From NCBI RefSeq assembly GCF_032854445.1, contig NC_088295.1, positions 16,851,385 to 16,915,384 on the forward strand: 64,000 bases of DNA. The letters are read 5' to 3'. Below, piece by piece: positions 33,301-45,609 of this stretch; within the stretch, counting starts at the first letter, position 1; the number at the start of each line of letters is the position of its first letter. Below the pieces are notes generated by a model. It worked only from the letters and a program-made list of their open reading frames with translations, did not search any database and was not told where the DNA came from. Position numbers and translations under genes: made by a program. The DNA is from Liolophura sinensis. Lineage: Eukaryota; Mollusca; Polyplacophora; Chitonida; Chitonidae.

Positions 33301-36300
33301 CCCGGATGCCTCCCCCATCCAAACATAACACCTGAGAAGTATGAAATACAAGTTTTAAATGACTAACTGCTTTGTTTTCCTGCTCAATAACAGTATTAGT
33401 ACCTGTACTGGAAAGTTGCTCACTGAATACACAGAAGTTGTGATCCATATATTTGTTATGTTATCCAAATAAGCATCTAAATGCCATTGAAAGAAGTCAA
33501 GAAAACACCTCTGTAGCATCTTCATGTAAAAGTTCCACTATAAAATGGCTCAATGATATTCAACATGAAAATACGTGTGCTATACTTGAATGGTCACCAA
33601 AGGCATCGACAGTACCTTATGTTGGTACGTTTGTTCTGCTTTAATGTCACTTTTGACAATGTTTGACTACATCTGAATGGCAACTCATTGTAGCATCATT
33701 TTGCAATGCTTCCTGGGAATGGCTGGCCAAGGCACCAACCATGACAGTATAATCACAGAGATAGTCTAGTTGATGTGAGAGAGCTAAGTACCAAGGTCTT
33801 CAAACTGATTCAGGACTGAACCATGGTCTCCAGCTTTTGAGGCACTGAGAAATCTTATATCAAAATGTCAATTTTATAACGTTTCCATTCTCAAAACGCC
33901 TAACAAAATGGGTGGGGCATTGTAACCATGATTACATCTAGGCCACCAGTTCTGGAAGTTAGCAGCTGACACATGTAAGGTGTCTTTATTTGGTGTTTTC
34001 CTTTATCACACCGAAAGACGAGCTAATCTGAATCCTCTTACCCTTTGCGGGTTGACGGCATTGTCTGTCTCAGGCACAGAATCCACCCCCCTGGAGAGAG
34101 CATCATCCAAAACGTCGTCCACAGCTGAAAAAAATAGAACGATATTTGAATCATGTACTTTACATATGGGTAGTGTGAAAGCTTTAATTATAAGATTGCT
34201 TGTTTTTAATGCCATTAGAGATGGTTATGATCATACGTATATAAAGGCCAGCAAGGCAAAAAATACTGCTAAGACACCTTTCACCTTAAGATTTTTAAAG
34301 GAGGGAACAGTTCAAGTTCATCTGGAATCCTCTACATGCATAGATGAAACAATTTCCGCTGTTAGAATGCAAAAATTATTAACAAAACCTCTGAAGTGAC
34401 ATAATATTGCTCCGTGTGGGTGTATATGAACAGAGTTTGGCCTTCATGATACTCAAACTGAAGAATGATCACTATTCCAATGAAACTGAAAATATCTGAG
34501 GTTCAGGACTAGTGTACAACAGTATTGATTTTAACCTTTTAAAAGTGACAACAGCAACAGCAATGGTGACACAGTAGGGAAACACAATACAGAAACAAAT
34601 AGATTAATTTTATTTTAAAGTGAGTCAATTTCTTAACCAAGTGATGGTGGTTTCCTGGGAGGTAAACCCTGCAGTAAGAAAAGAATGAAACTCTCTCTGT
34701 GATACATGCAGTAATCTATATGTGTACTTAAGTGCATGTATCATGCACTAATTTACAAGCTATAGAAAAAGTCAGAATTTGACAACTACTAATTTTTCAC
34801 AGGCTGATGCAACTGTGAATGATTGTGGATGACCATGAATGATTGTTGATAATGATGGATGTGGATGACCATGAATGATTGTGGATAATGATGGATGACT
34901 GTGGATGACCATGAATGATTGTGGATGACTGTGGATGACCATGAAAAGTATTTAGTATAAGGGTTATCACCTGAGCTTGAGGTGTTCGAAAGCCATTTCT
35001 GACTTAAGTCAAATTTTGAAACCTGTGTTTTGAAAACTACATAAGTTTTACACAGTAAAGTTGGAAAAAGCAGAAAAAAATCTACAAACTGTGCGATACA
35101 GAACTAGGTGTCCTTGCCTTTCGTGCACCCTAGAGAACAACTAGAGAGTTAGCTTACTCAGCCTTCCCTGTGCCCTAGATGACAGCTGAAGTGAGAGAGC
35201 CAGCTTACCTAGCCTTCCCTGCACCCTCTAGCTACATGTAGAGTGAGAGAATCAGCTTACCCAACCTTTCCTGTGCCCTAAAGTGAGAAAGTTAGCTTAC
35301 CCAGCCTTTCCTGTGCCCTAAAGGTCAACTAGTCAGAGCCAGTTTACCCACCCTAGTGAAAGAGCCAGCTTACTCGGCCTTTCTTGTGTCCTAGAGGACA
35401 ACTAGAGTGAGAAAGCGAGCTAACTAACCTTTCCTGTGCCCTAGAGTGAGAAAGCTAGCTTACCCAGCCTTTCCTGTGCCATAGAGGACAACTAGAGAGA
35501 GAGCCAGATTACCCAGCTTTTCTTGTGCCCTAGATTACAATTAGAACTAGAGAGCCAGCTTACTCAGCCTTTCCTGTGCCTTAGATGACAACCAGAGTGA
35601 TAGACCGCTTACCCAGCCTTTCCTGCACCCCAGAGGACTAGAGTAAATGAGCCAGCTTACCCAGCCTTCCCTGTGCCCTAGAGGGCAACGAGAGTGAGAA
35701 AGCCAGCTTACCTAGACTTTCCTGTGCCCTAAAGGACAACTAGGGTGAGAGAACTATCTTACCCATCCTTTCCTGTGACAGAAGTTCCTCCATGGATTCG
35801 TCAGGCTTTCCATTGAAGCTTCCCTCTGACACACAGCCATTGAGGCAACCTTTAGTTTTTTTGCCACACCTCTCTGCTCCTGACCGGTGAAATATATACA
35901 ACATCACATCCCTGTTGAAACAAAATAAAAACCACAATTACAGAATTTATGGTTAAACCACGGAAAAGCCATTATACTGTAAGTTTAGTACAAGCATTAA
36001 ATCATGAACCATTGACGAAAACCATGTTTAATACTTGTATTTATAATGTTCTGGTTTCACAGTTTTCTACCATGGGTGGATTGCCATGCATCCATTCTAT
36101 TGCAAGGAAATACAATTTAATCAACAGCTCCAAAACCCTTCAGAATTAGAACCTGATTATAACAGGGAAGAAAGTAACATTGTATTATGCCACCTGTCAT
36201 GCCTGTACACCATCTGAACACCCTGAGTGGTCTGATCTTTCACTTACCTATTTTTTAACTTGCTTGTTGCAACTAAATGACGAGCTGTCTGGTTATTGTC

Positions 36301-39300
36301 ATTTTTTGCATCAACATTAGCACCAAACACAATGAGACTCTTGATCAAATCAATGTTGTCTTTCTGAAAAACACAAGATATTTCTCATGCCACCTGTGAG
36401 AAAACACAAGTATGCCACCAGACAATGAAGTTCTTTGAACTAAAACAAGGTAAGCTGCTGAATCATTACCTTGATGAACTCTTCTGAAAATGAAGGCAAG
36501 AAGAAGCCATTTACGCAGATTAACATTATGTATGAGTCAAACTGGATGTACGATCGTGCTCATAACTCCAAAAAGATACAATCACCTTATAACTCCTTTA
36601 AGCAAGCGGCTTAATTTTTTTCACAATCAATTTTAAACTCAATAGGGCCACATAAAATTGCCTCCCTTGAGGTTAAAGTGGCATAGGCTGGTTAGATTCC
36701 TATTTTCAAGACGCATATTAATTTTGTGAAGTGATTTGAAAGAAAGAAAGCTGAATATTTTTAAACCATTTGGATGAAATTTAAAAATCCTCCAATGAAA
36801 TACACGTACATGTATGCTAAAGCGTATCTCAGACAGCTTGCGCAAACTCGATAAATCATATTCTACCTAAGCTGAAAAGATGCATTTTATCTCTCGCCAA
36901 GTTTTGAGACTCACAGAGGCTGATATGTTTTTCTACACTCTGCTGCCTAGAAAACAGAAGCAACCATCATGACAAACCCTACATAATGTATACTTCAATA
37001 AGCTCGGTCCCACCTCTCTTAGTTTCGCGCCTGATACTTCATAGCTGCTAGTGTATAGCAAGGGAGGTAATTCAGAGGAGGCCTACTGCGGGGCTTATGC
37101 TGTAAGTCTTAATAATGACTGTAGCTGCGACCTCATCGAGCATGCGGGCCAAGTGTATATGGAAGCCAGAAGCACCTTAACTCTTCTACATTGTTTAACC
37201 AATAAACATGTAACTGTAACAGGCATACAGAGTTTTTCTTTTCTCACATCTAATAAACAACATATACATATCTTTACTTTTCCAAAAAACTGAGAGATAA
37301 TGTAATTTTTTGTTTTCAGCACTAATATCTGTCCTAAAAATCAGAAGAATTACAGTGCATGTAAGTTATTATCTGTGACCCACCTTAACAGCTAGATGAA
37401 GGGGTGTGTTACCTCCCTTGCCTGCTGCATTCACACATGTCCCATGACATAGCAAGCCAGTGACACAGTCCAATCGTCCTCTCTCCAGCATAATGTTAAG
37501 GGGTGAGTCCCCTGCTTCACTGACAGCATTCAGATCACACCCCTTCTCCACACATAGCTCCACAGCCTTCAGCAAACAAACCATCATGTGTTATTAGGGA
37601 TGTAATATGCTGTTAAAAAGAGCATCATGATTAAAAGAGGAGACCGCAAAGTGTCAATATTGCCACAAAACCTAACATAGCCTTAAGAACTCCTACTTAA
37701 GCTCTATCCATAGGAGGCACATTTTTGTGTGCAAAAATTACCTGCATGATTGTGTGAAAATTGTAAATTTTAATGACATTTGTCATGTTTTCTTCCTGTC
37801 AGACATACTGCATTTATGGCTACAAAATCTGTTTGTGAGTTCTAAATGTCACAACAACAATCAGCATGGGGGCTGCTTAACTATTATCTTAACTTAACTA
37901 TTAATGTACATCAAGCCTTACAGTATCTGTCACAAAATCTGATGAAGAAAACATGCTTTGGGTTAGTAAAACCACATCCAGAATGGTAGGAGAAGAGAAT
38001 TTAATTTGAAGATACCTATATAAACATTAATTTAACCACAGAATATGTATCTTAGCTATCAGATAATCCCCCCACTATCACACCCTGCTACATTTTTTCT
38101 GCATAAAAATTATAGGCTGACCAGATTTATCCATTACTTTATTCCCCAAATTTGACATTATTTGAAACCAATGACACAAGTGGCTTTGTCTGCTCGTTGG
38201 ATGGAATTAATAAATAAAAACATTGTTTGCACAAGCAAGTTGCCCCTTACAATCCAGCTCCAGCAGTGGGTAATATTTGACAGCATGGTATAAACATTCC
38301 ACTGATAAATAAACAATGCATAACAGGCTTTCATACTTCTTTTGACTTTGCCCAATGTACAGGTGTTCCATTATACTTGCTATCCCTGGAGTTAATTTGG
38401 TCTGGGTGATGAGTTAAGATCTTCCGAGCTGATCTATAAAGGGGATAAACAAAGCAGGAAGTGAGTACTGTCATGGACAGTAAGCATTAAAGGAAGAGCA
38501 CACTGTGTTATTTAAAACTGTGAATAACTGACATGATCATTCTTGATCTTCATATTGATTTCTCTAAATTACAATGTGCTACATAGGTAGAAACTCAGTT
38601 TTATACTTTACATTAACCAACATAAAATACTGAGTTTAGTACTTATCCACAGACAAAAAGCTGTTAGAGAAAAGCAGGTGCTTGTTTTAGCTTCAATGCT
38701 ATAGCCATTTTCACCACTGTACATGTACATTTGGCTGACCATACTCAGTCTTATGAAACATTCCTGTGCCTTTGTAATGGTGTTATGAAAGGTAGATAGG
38801 ATCAACAGAAAGATACCAGCATGTCTCCAGCCAAAGGACATAAATTATGTACAGATTTGACACATTCCATAAAGACAAGATAAGTACATGTAATTGGTAT
38901 TGATGAACTGCAGGGATTAAGAGCTAACAGAAGCAAATGGATATGTATTCATACACAAAGTACAAGAAGAAATAGATTGGGACAGACAAAGCCTTTACAT
39001 TACTTAAGGCAGATAATAAACAAGATTCTCATTTGGGTCCTTTTTGAAAGGTAAAAGAGATAAAAACCTTGGCAATATGCAATTCACTGCATCTTGAATA
39101 TGTAAAATCTTAAGACTTATTCCTTAATAAATGTACAGCCTGTCTCAATGATATCCTAAGTACTTGCATATCTTGAAATATTATCAAGCTATATCTGGTC
39201 AAATTCCAGAAGTGTCGACAGACAACATCCCCTTTAGATTTTTGCTTTGGTACTAGATTACTATTTGATAGCACAGCAGAAGGTAATTTATAGTCTTCTG

Positions 39301-42300
39301 TACATAACACTGGAAAATCTGGACATTTATTGTTCCTAATTTGGATACACATTGCAGGACACTTTAGACTTTGAAATATTATCAAGCTATATCTGGTCAA
39401 ATTCCAGAAGTGTCGACAGACAACTTCCCCTTTAGATTTTTACTTTGGTACTAGATTACTATTTGATAGCACAGCAGAAGGTAATTTATAGTCTTCTGTA
39501 TCTAACACTGGAAAATCTGGACATTTATTGTTCCTAATTTGGATACACATTGCAGGACACTTTAGACTTTAAAGTGATATGACTCAATTTCAGTAGCTTT
39601 TACTCAGGTGGAAGAGACAAAAAGTAAACTAATTCTATAACCTCATGGGAAGCACTTCTGTGCAAACACAGTAGCATTAATAATAAAAACTTTGTTACCA
39701 GGCAGATGGACAAACAGACAATGCCAAGTGTAATAGATCTCGTAATAAGGAGTAAAACAAAAAAAAAGCGTGATGGCAAGAAGGGTACCTAATATGATTG
39801 AATTATATGTATAAAGAAGAAGACATGAGTAAAAAAAGTGCATATATCAGTTTTCCTAAATTTAACAACAATTTGTTGTGAGGCATTTGATAAACTGCCT
39901 GTCCTTGGGCTTCAGACAAACCAGTGAGAGCTGGATCCGATCAAGTGAAGTTAATGGTCAAAAGCTACTGATCTAAACTAAGATTCTGCCCTTTGACACT
40001 TAAAAAACTGACAAATAACTAAACAAAGTATTCATAACACTAAAAATTACTCAATATTTTCAGCCTAGATCCTATTCTTCAATTTACTTCATAAACCAGT
40101 GAACCCAAATACTCCAAATGTTGATCACATACTATGATCATTATACTTAACCTTAAAAAACATATAATTAAATTTTAAACCAAAAGCAACTGAACAGCGG
40201 TTCTGTAGACTATAAGGAGATACGGTCAGGCTGAACAATGAACGATTGGCACTGAATGAATGAATGACTGCTTAAGCTTTTACGTTGTACTGAACGATTT
40301 TTCAGTCATATGATGATTAGGAGTCATTAGGTACATGTATGTGTGCATATCGCCTGTCTTCTTGTGACACAGCAAATCCATGATGCCAAAGTGCTGGCGC
40401 CACTGAAATATCATGCCAAAAACACCACACATGACACTCCACCCATTCAAATTATACTGACACCAAGCCAACCAGTTCGGCTTCCTTGCTCTAACCTCTT
40501 AATGCTGAGTGCCAAGTGAGGCAGTAAAAAGTACCATTTTATAGTATTTGGTATGACCCAACCCAGGTTTGATCATGGGTCTCCCAACTTCGAGACGAGA
40601 TTGGCAGTGAAAGCAAACTTAAGCATTTCTCAGGTGACACATTTTGCATGATTCTGATTGATTCATCCACCTTACAGGGCTATTTAGGAATTTTTGTGAA
40701 TTTTTATGGCATCAAAAGTATCATTTTAATGCTTAACATGCTTCAGAAAGTTTTAAATATCAAACTTCAGGTGATATACATGCTGACGAGATTCACTTTA
40801 AGTGCACGAATATCAAAAAACCCATAAAATGCTAACTAAACTTACTCAATGTCACCAACTTTGAAGGCCATATGGATTGGTTTGGTGTCACACCCTGTGG
40901 CATTTACATCCGCTCCATTGGACAGTAACTTGTCAGTGCTGTCAGGTTTGCTCTCAGAACAAGCCAAGTGGAGAGCACTCTGGCCTGAAGCATTCAGCCA
41001 ATTGATCACTCCATTATGATCTGCCTTCGCCATCAACTGCAACACAGACAAACAATACACAGGTTTCTTTAAATAATACAACCTTTGAGGATCGAGTCAA
41101 AACATATAATGGACATGTTCACAAGGGTAAGAAATAAAAAATGTGACAGATCAGAGATGTTATAAACTGTACACGGTATCTAACATTTCATCCTTGACTT
41201 CAGTATCATGTTTTCTCTGTTTCTGAGAGTTCAATGGATCTCAGAAAGGTGTATTAAGGTTTGTTTATAAGGCAGGATAATATCCAACCAGAAAAGATTG
41301 TCTGCACCACCCAGACCTTAATACAGCTTTTTAACTTTGGCACCCTTTTCTGGTTCCATAACTTCGGCTGAAATAAAACAATTGTTGACATTTATCAAAC
41401 AATAGGCTGAGTATGCCACTTTGCTTTGCTGTTCACAAAAGCAATATTTAGTCAGCTACTCATGTGTTTTTTTTCCCTATTTTGTTTCATTAATTTCACA
41501 GGAGTTATCAATTGTTTTGCATCAAAGTAACAAAGAAAAGAGTCAAAAAGATACATCAGAGATTGATAGAATGTATGGACGCCCCATATTTTCCCATAGG
41601 CCAGAAAAGGTGAACACTCCACCCAGCTTCTAAGTAAACAGAAGGCATATTAAACAAACCAAAAATTTAAAGTTCATATACCTGGGTCCAACCATGCAAG
41701 TAGAACATTTAAAACATTTTATTCTTCATTTGTGTGTAATATTCATGAAGTCTGGCAAATGCAGGAAATACAGGGCACCAGTTTGATGCATAAAGCATGG
41801 TAAATGTACCCTTGTGGACAATCTCGAACAGACTAACCTCAATGGCATCAGGGCAGTATATGACAGCTTTGTGATAAGCTGTGTCACCGTCAGCCTTGAC
41901 CATGTCCAGCTTTGCACCCTGTTTCAGCATCTCCTCCACACAGGCCTGGTGACCAGCTGTTATAGCCACCATCAGAGGGGTCAGCGCGGTGTCAGTTGTG
42001 GCTGTGTTAAGGCATCTATAAACAACACACAGCGTGAGGGTCAGGTGACAAGTGGGATAACAAACACACTGCAGATCTTAGCACAAATTCACACAACTTC
42101 CAATATGAAAATATCATCCTCACATATAATTCATTACGATACGACTTGCTCTCTATCTAATCAAGAAACTAGTGCATCTATGTCAAGTAGTATGCATCGC
42201 CCTTACGACAAGTTCCCTTGTTTATTTTACTGGGCTTTAATAAATGTGTGCTTGAAACACTTTTACCCGTTTAAAAACCACTTGCTTCACAAGGTGTAGG

Positions 42301-43838
42301 GACCTACAACCCCCAGGCGTAAAGGCGTAGCTCAACCAGCTGGAGTTGGATTCAAATAAATGATCTTGTAAGTAACAAGGTGATTGGATGGTAGCAAGAG
42401 CAAGGCTTTAGAGCAATTAGCCTATGCCGGTGTCTTGTGAAGATTTTAATTTTGGTTACTGCTATGTTTACTTGTCTGTCTCACACCTGGATATAGGTTT
42501 GTGTTTTAAGGCATCCACAAGACCAACATGGGCTGCCACATGGGCTACAGTCCAGGTGGGGTTCTGCCGGACTGTGTCACATATAAGTTGTAACATCTGT
42601 TCCTGGTACACCTTTAACGTGCTTTTGTACAGAGGGACAAGTATAGAAGCCAACTTTTTGAAGGTGGAACTGGCCTCTCCTTCATTGGTCAATCTGAATA
42701 AACTGAAAAAAAAACGAAACAAAACAAAAATACCCTGATTAACATCAGCCATGGATTGGTCATGGTCACTATGGTCTACCTTCAACAAAGAAATCTACAC
42801 ACCAAAGATAAAAGGAAATAACCGTTCTGTCCCAGCAGCAGTAAGTAATACCTGTAAAAGGATATGCCTTATACCACTTATCAGTTATAGCAAGATAGCC
42901 ACAGCCAGGCAGAAATGGAAACACAGGCTTCATCTGTATGTTATGAATTTCAACATTAAACCCTTAGCCATTTTGTATTTATTACTTCCTGGGAATATTG
43001 TTCCAGGGGCACAATTTCACAATTTTGAAATTGTTCCCTTTTGACTTGACAAAAGTCATTAGATACACGGTATGGTGTGATATCCAAATGTGGAGATATA
43101 CATACATGTACATACATACATGTCAGATTTCATTGTTGTTATTGGAGGACACAGCTCAAACAATTAGCATCTGTAGAATTTTAACAAGAAATTTACATTA
43201 CAAGGAGCCACAGGACATTGTATGAAACTAGTGGATCACCTCTGTGTGCTTATACTGTGCTATACCCTATACCCTAGGAATTATTAAAGGAGAGTTTGGT
43301 AAACAGCCCCCTTTCATCTTATTTATATCTTTGCTCCAATTTTTAACCACCTACCTGAAACTGTTTCCAGGGTGGGCTGCAGAGTGGTACAACACTGCCT
43401 CAAAGCAGCCGGTTTGCTTGTAGAGTGTCATGGCATCATTTCTCTCCACTACTTTCTCCCTTTACAAAAACAAAAAAGTTATTCCTTTGTGATACAGCTG
43501 TTTACTAGTGAAAGACCACAAAGTGAAGGATTTCACTGCACCGAAGCAAGTTTTATGACTTTATGTTCAACTTCATTTATCAGGTTTGACTGGCATGTAC
43601 TCAATGAAAATAATACAAGACCAATTAAGTCCATGTTCAAGTATTCATACTATACATCAATGAACAAACTATATAAAAGGCTAAGAAAGATTGAAATTAG
43701 CTGTTTAAATATTTAAATACAAGTAATCTCAACTCACTTCTTTTGTTTCTCAGGTTCACATACTTGAACCTTATAAGGGTTTATATTAGCTCCTGCTGCA
43801 TTGATCAGCCCACCCACAACCTTGAAGAAGGAGCTCAT
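27356..43838 (-). CDS. PLA2G6: Calcium-independent phospholipase A2, group VI (iPLA2-beta)
   Basis: The enzyme hydrolyses the sn-2 ester of phospholipids and acts in membrane remodelling and signalling. Coding exons in transcript order: 43838-43738, 43459-43355, 42702-42487, 42015-41838, 41036-40846, 38433-38337, 37566-37384, 36363-36248, 35911-35763, 34124-34042, 33331-33178, 32784-32634, 32313-32183, 30649-30495, 30139-29972, 27592-27356 (TAA). All junctions are GT-AG, phases agree, and the total is 804 codons plus stop; the long human isoform is about 806. Order: a unique N-terminus; ankyrin repeats from about residue 140 to 400; a divergent linker; a patatin domain with nucleotide loop GGGIRG (479-484), lipase motif GTSTG with Ser513, and DGG with Asp644. 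The start has A at -3. Introns carry the arrays and SINEs listed separately. The gene lies head to head with a small Maf gene. Confidence 0.95.
28050..28285. repeat. 42-bp minisatellite, about 5 copies, iPLA2 intron 15
   Basis: The unit 'aaatctggtaaccagtgttc' plus 'aatgctacaacacccctagg' repeats with few differences. It is unrelated in sequence to the larger 42-bp array in the same intron and touches no exon. The plus-strand ORF across it is an effect of the period. Confidence 0.9.
28557..29971. repeat. 42-bp minisatellite copying the iPLA2 exon 15 donor
   Basis: About 34 tandem units of 42-43 bp run without interruption from the exon 15 donor into intron 15. On the minus strand each unit reads GAGGAACAGGTAAAC, CAGTGTCATCCCATTAACATA and back to GAACAG. 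The exon itself ends ATTAATATCCTCCAGGAACAG|GTAAACACC, so its last 21 coding bases are the first partial unit. The units nearest the exon have the CCTCCAGGAACAG form (43 bp); distal ones have CAAGAGGAACAG (42 bp). Minus-strand ORFs in the array are period artefacts. Confidence 0.95.
30218..30371 (-). mobile_element. SINE copy, 3' part, iPLA2 intron 14
   Basis: Tail and centre of the common SINE in minus orientation, up to 'gccagcatgag'. The head is missing. It lies between exons 14 and 15, in the same transcriptional orientation as the gene. Confidence 0.8.
30495..30649 (-). CDS. PLA2G6: iPLA2 exon 14: catalytic aspartate
   Basis: This 155-nt exon encodes 'CSGAAPTYF' and '[14 protein letters not shown]'. 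The Asp of DGG completes the Ser-Asp catalytic dyad of the family. The acceptor is TTGTAG|AACAG. The tandem array at 30650-31365 begins directly upstream of it. Confidence 0.93.
30650..31365. repeat. Minisatellite of about 49-57 bp copying the iPLA2 exon 14 acceptor
   Basis: About 13 units follow the exon-edge copy. On the minus strand each contains GAATGTTACTGTATTTTGAT then GGATGTAGAG. The real acceptor reads GAATGTTACTCATTTTGAT then CATTGTAG|AA. Each unit therefore repeats an A/T-rich tract ending in TAG that could serve as a 3' splice site. The array occupies the acceptor end of intron 13. Confidence 0.92.
31399..31483 (-). mobile_element. Diverged SINE tail fragment, iPLA2 intron 13
   Basis: 'tatttatttattttcttgac' followed by 'cacttatacaacaacagccag' matches the tail and adjoining centre of the SINE with many substitutions. 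Confidence 0.55.
33178..33331 (-). CDS. PLA2G6: iPLA2 exon 11: nucleotide loop and catalytic serine
   Basis: This 154-nt exon (phase 0 in, phase 1 out) opens with '[11 protein letters not shown]' and includes '[10 protein letters not shown]'. In the patatin-like family the glycine loop forms the oxyanion hole and the Ser in GxSxG is the nucleophile. All these residues are intact. Confidence 0.95.
34815..34945. repeat. Short tandem repeat, about 21-36 bp unit, iPLA2 intron 9
   Basis: 'gatgaccatgaatgattgtg' recurs four to five times with variable spacers such as 'gataatgatggat'. It lies in mid-intron and does not touch an exon. Confidence 0.85.
35140..35762. repeat. Minisatellite of about 50 bp copying the iPLA2 exon 9 donor
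   Basis: About 13 diverged units run from the exon 9 donor into intron 9. On the minus strand the exon ends CACAGGAAAGGATGG|GTAAG. The units read CACAGGAAAGGCTGG|GTAAG followed by CTGGCTCTCTCACTCTAG, then TTGTCCTCTAGGG. Most copies keep GGGTAAG or GAGTAAG, so intron 9 starts with a ladder of donor-like sites. Confidence 0.93.
36248..42015 (-). CDS. PLA2G6: iPLA2 exons 4-8: ankyrin-repeat region
   Basis: Five exons (42015-41838, 41036-40846, 38433-38337, 37566-37384, 36363-36248) encode successive ankyrin repeats, recognisable by 'TALTPLMVA', 'SALHLAC', 'TPVHWA', 'SPLNIML' and 'TPLHLAV'. The region matches the human protein repeat for repeat. In the family these repeats mediate oligomerisation and protein contacts. 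Confidence 0.9.
39173..39570. repeat. 198-bp tandem duplication, two copies, iPLA2 intron 5
   Basis: The segment starting 'ttgaaatattatcaagct' occurs twice, 198 bp apart, with only a few differences over the full length. It lies mid-intron. The near identity suggests a recent single duplication. Confidence 0.95.
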
Positions 43839-45609
43839 CTTTTGGCCACAAAGTCAAGGTCAGCTGCACATGTTGTCTGCTCCTTGTAACTACATGTGTG
43901 AAGAACAGGTGCTAATGTTAATGTCAAAAACACAGCCACTATATCATTTTTGATTTTTACATATACAGTACATCTGTACAATGTTAACTACTTTGTCCTT
44001 TACACTGCACTCAAGGATATTTCACTTATGGTTGCAGCCAATCATATTTGTTATGGAGAACATGCATGAAATGTGGATCCACATCTTTCCTGGTGGCTGA
44101 CAAAATGCCACTCAACTGTAGTGTTGTAAATGACCTAAAATTTGCTCTGATCTCAGGTAAATATATTCAGAAGGCAGGAAGCTAATTTACATGGTAAAAA
44201 GTAACATTTTACGACATTTATTTGTCTCCAGAAAAGACTTTTTCTGAGCAAAAGTTTAGGTCATATAACTTAACTATTTTTATTAAAGCTCTATAGCATT
44301 TTGTATGTACCCTAATTCCTCAACCTTTCTGTATGTGAAAGATCAACCTTCAGTGTAATTTATACATATTTTTCATTTGGTTTTGGAGACAAAGCTATGT
44401 TGGTGTGATAAACCAACAAAAGTATAATTTCATCAGTTCAGACCAAATAGTGCCTTCAGAATATGCTTGAATAAACATCTTGCAAACCTGCGAAAAGGTT
44501 GAAATATTACCATACCTTTAAAGCAGAAAATATCTTAGCACCAGTGCTTTTCTATCTTCATCAGAATCTGGGAAAGCATATTTGTGACTTGTGAGCAAAT
44601 CATACACAGGATGAAAGTCAGAGACAAGAAAGAAAGACAAAGAGGACAGAAAACAAAAACTGATGTCATACGATGCAATGCATGCACATTTAAAAACTGT
44701 ACCCCATGATCAAGAATAAAAAGTACATCATAGCCAAGAACAAGAACAAAGTAATCCTCTCACAGACCTGCAAAAGCCATTGTATGCAGGCTGGAATAGT
44801 CTAGAACTAATGCGTTATCTACAGGTAGACTAATGTGACATATGAGTTATCAAAACCAGATTTGGTGATAGGTGATAGCTTAGCTAACAGAACTTGGGAG
44901 TTTGGCACCACCAGTTAAAATCTTTGCACAACTTCAGCTACAACATCAGTCAACACAACCTTTCTAATCTAGGAGGCTGGATCAGTTGGCAAGTGGACAG
45001 TCTCCAACTCATTTCATACCGTATGCTTAGTGTACTTCTCACTTAGATGGGAGAATGCTAAAATTGTATAACTTCCCCTCTCAGCTAGTAACTATAGGCC
45101 TACAGTTTGATGGGCTTGTGGTATATTGTTAGTTTCCTCAACACAAGACACAATTTCCACTTCCATCTGGGTATCTAGATAAGTTAGATTCTCACAAAGA
45201 GTTAATTTTCTCAAAAAAATTCGCAAATATCTAATACTAGCTACAGGCGTACATGGCCTATATAGTTTGATGTACTTTTAGGTCTCAGTTTATTTTTACT
45301 TCTGCTGTCGACCGCTGTACGAGACGAAATCACGTTATATATCTCGTAGCGTGTATTTCTTGTAGTGGAGTTCCTTACTAACATCATAACTCAACCTTGA
45401 TGGGAACATGGTTAGGGAAGTAAGGCACAAGCAATGATCGAGCAATATGTGTGTCCACAAATTTAATAAAGAACAACGCCTTTCAACAGTTGAACACGGA
45501 AGACGTTTTGCGTCAGTGACCGTGGTCATAGGCTCGAATGTCATGCTCATGCTTTATCGAGAGACATCAATAAATTTAATGAACGCAACTATAGACTTTT
45601 ACGTGCAAA
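43839..45609. other. 5' flank of the iPLA2 gene
   Basis: Contains the iPLA2 5' UTR and promoter, but no TATA box or clear start site is visible. A three-codon upstream ORF (ATG TGC AGC TGA on the minus strand) lies about 25-35 bp before the start codon. A possible UTR acceptor (CACATGTAG) lies about 50 bp upstream. A SINE tail fragment sits at about 44004-44110. The CpG-containing stretch near 45300-45360 could be promoter. Confidence 0.4.
44004..44110 (-). mobile_element. Diverged SINE fragment
   Basis: 'ctgcactcaaggatatttca' and 'cttatggttgcagcc' match the SINE tail in minus orientation; the rest is eroded. Confidence 0.45.

Noticed and set aside
41814-42299. Plus-strand ORF of 161 codons
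   Set aside because: It overlaps iPLA2 exon 4 on the opposite strand, where the ankyrin match and splice phases are clear; this is an antisense shadow.
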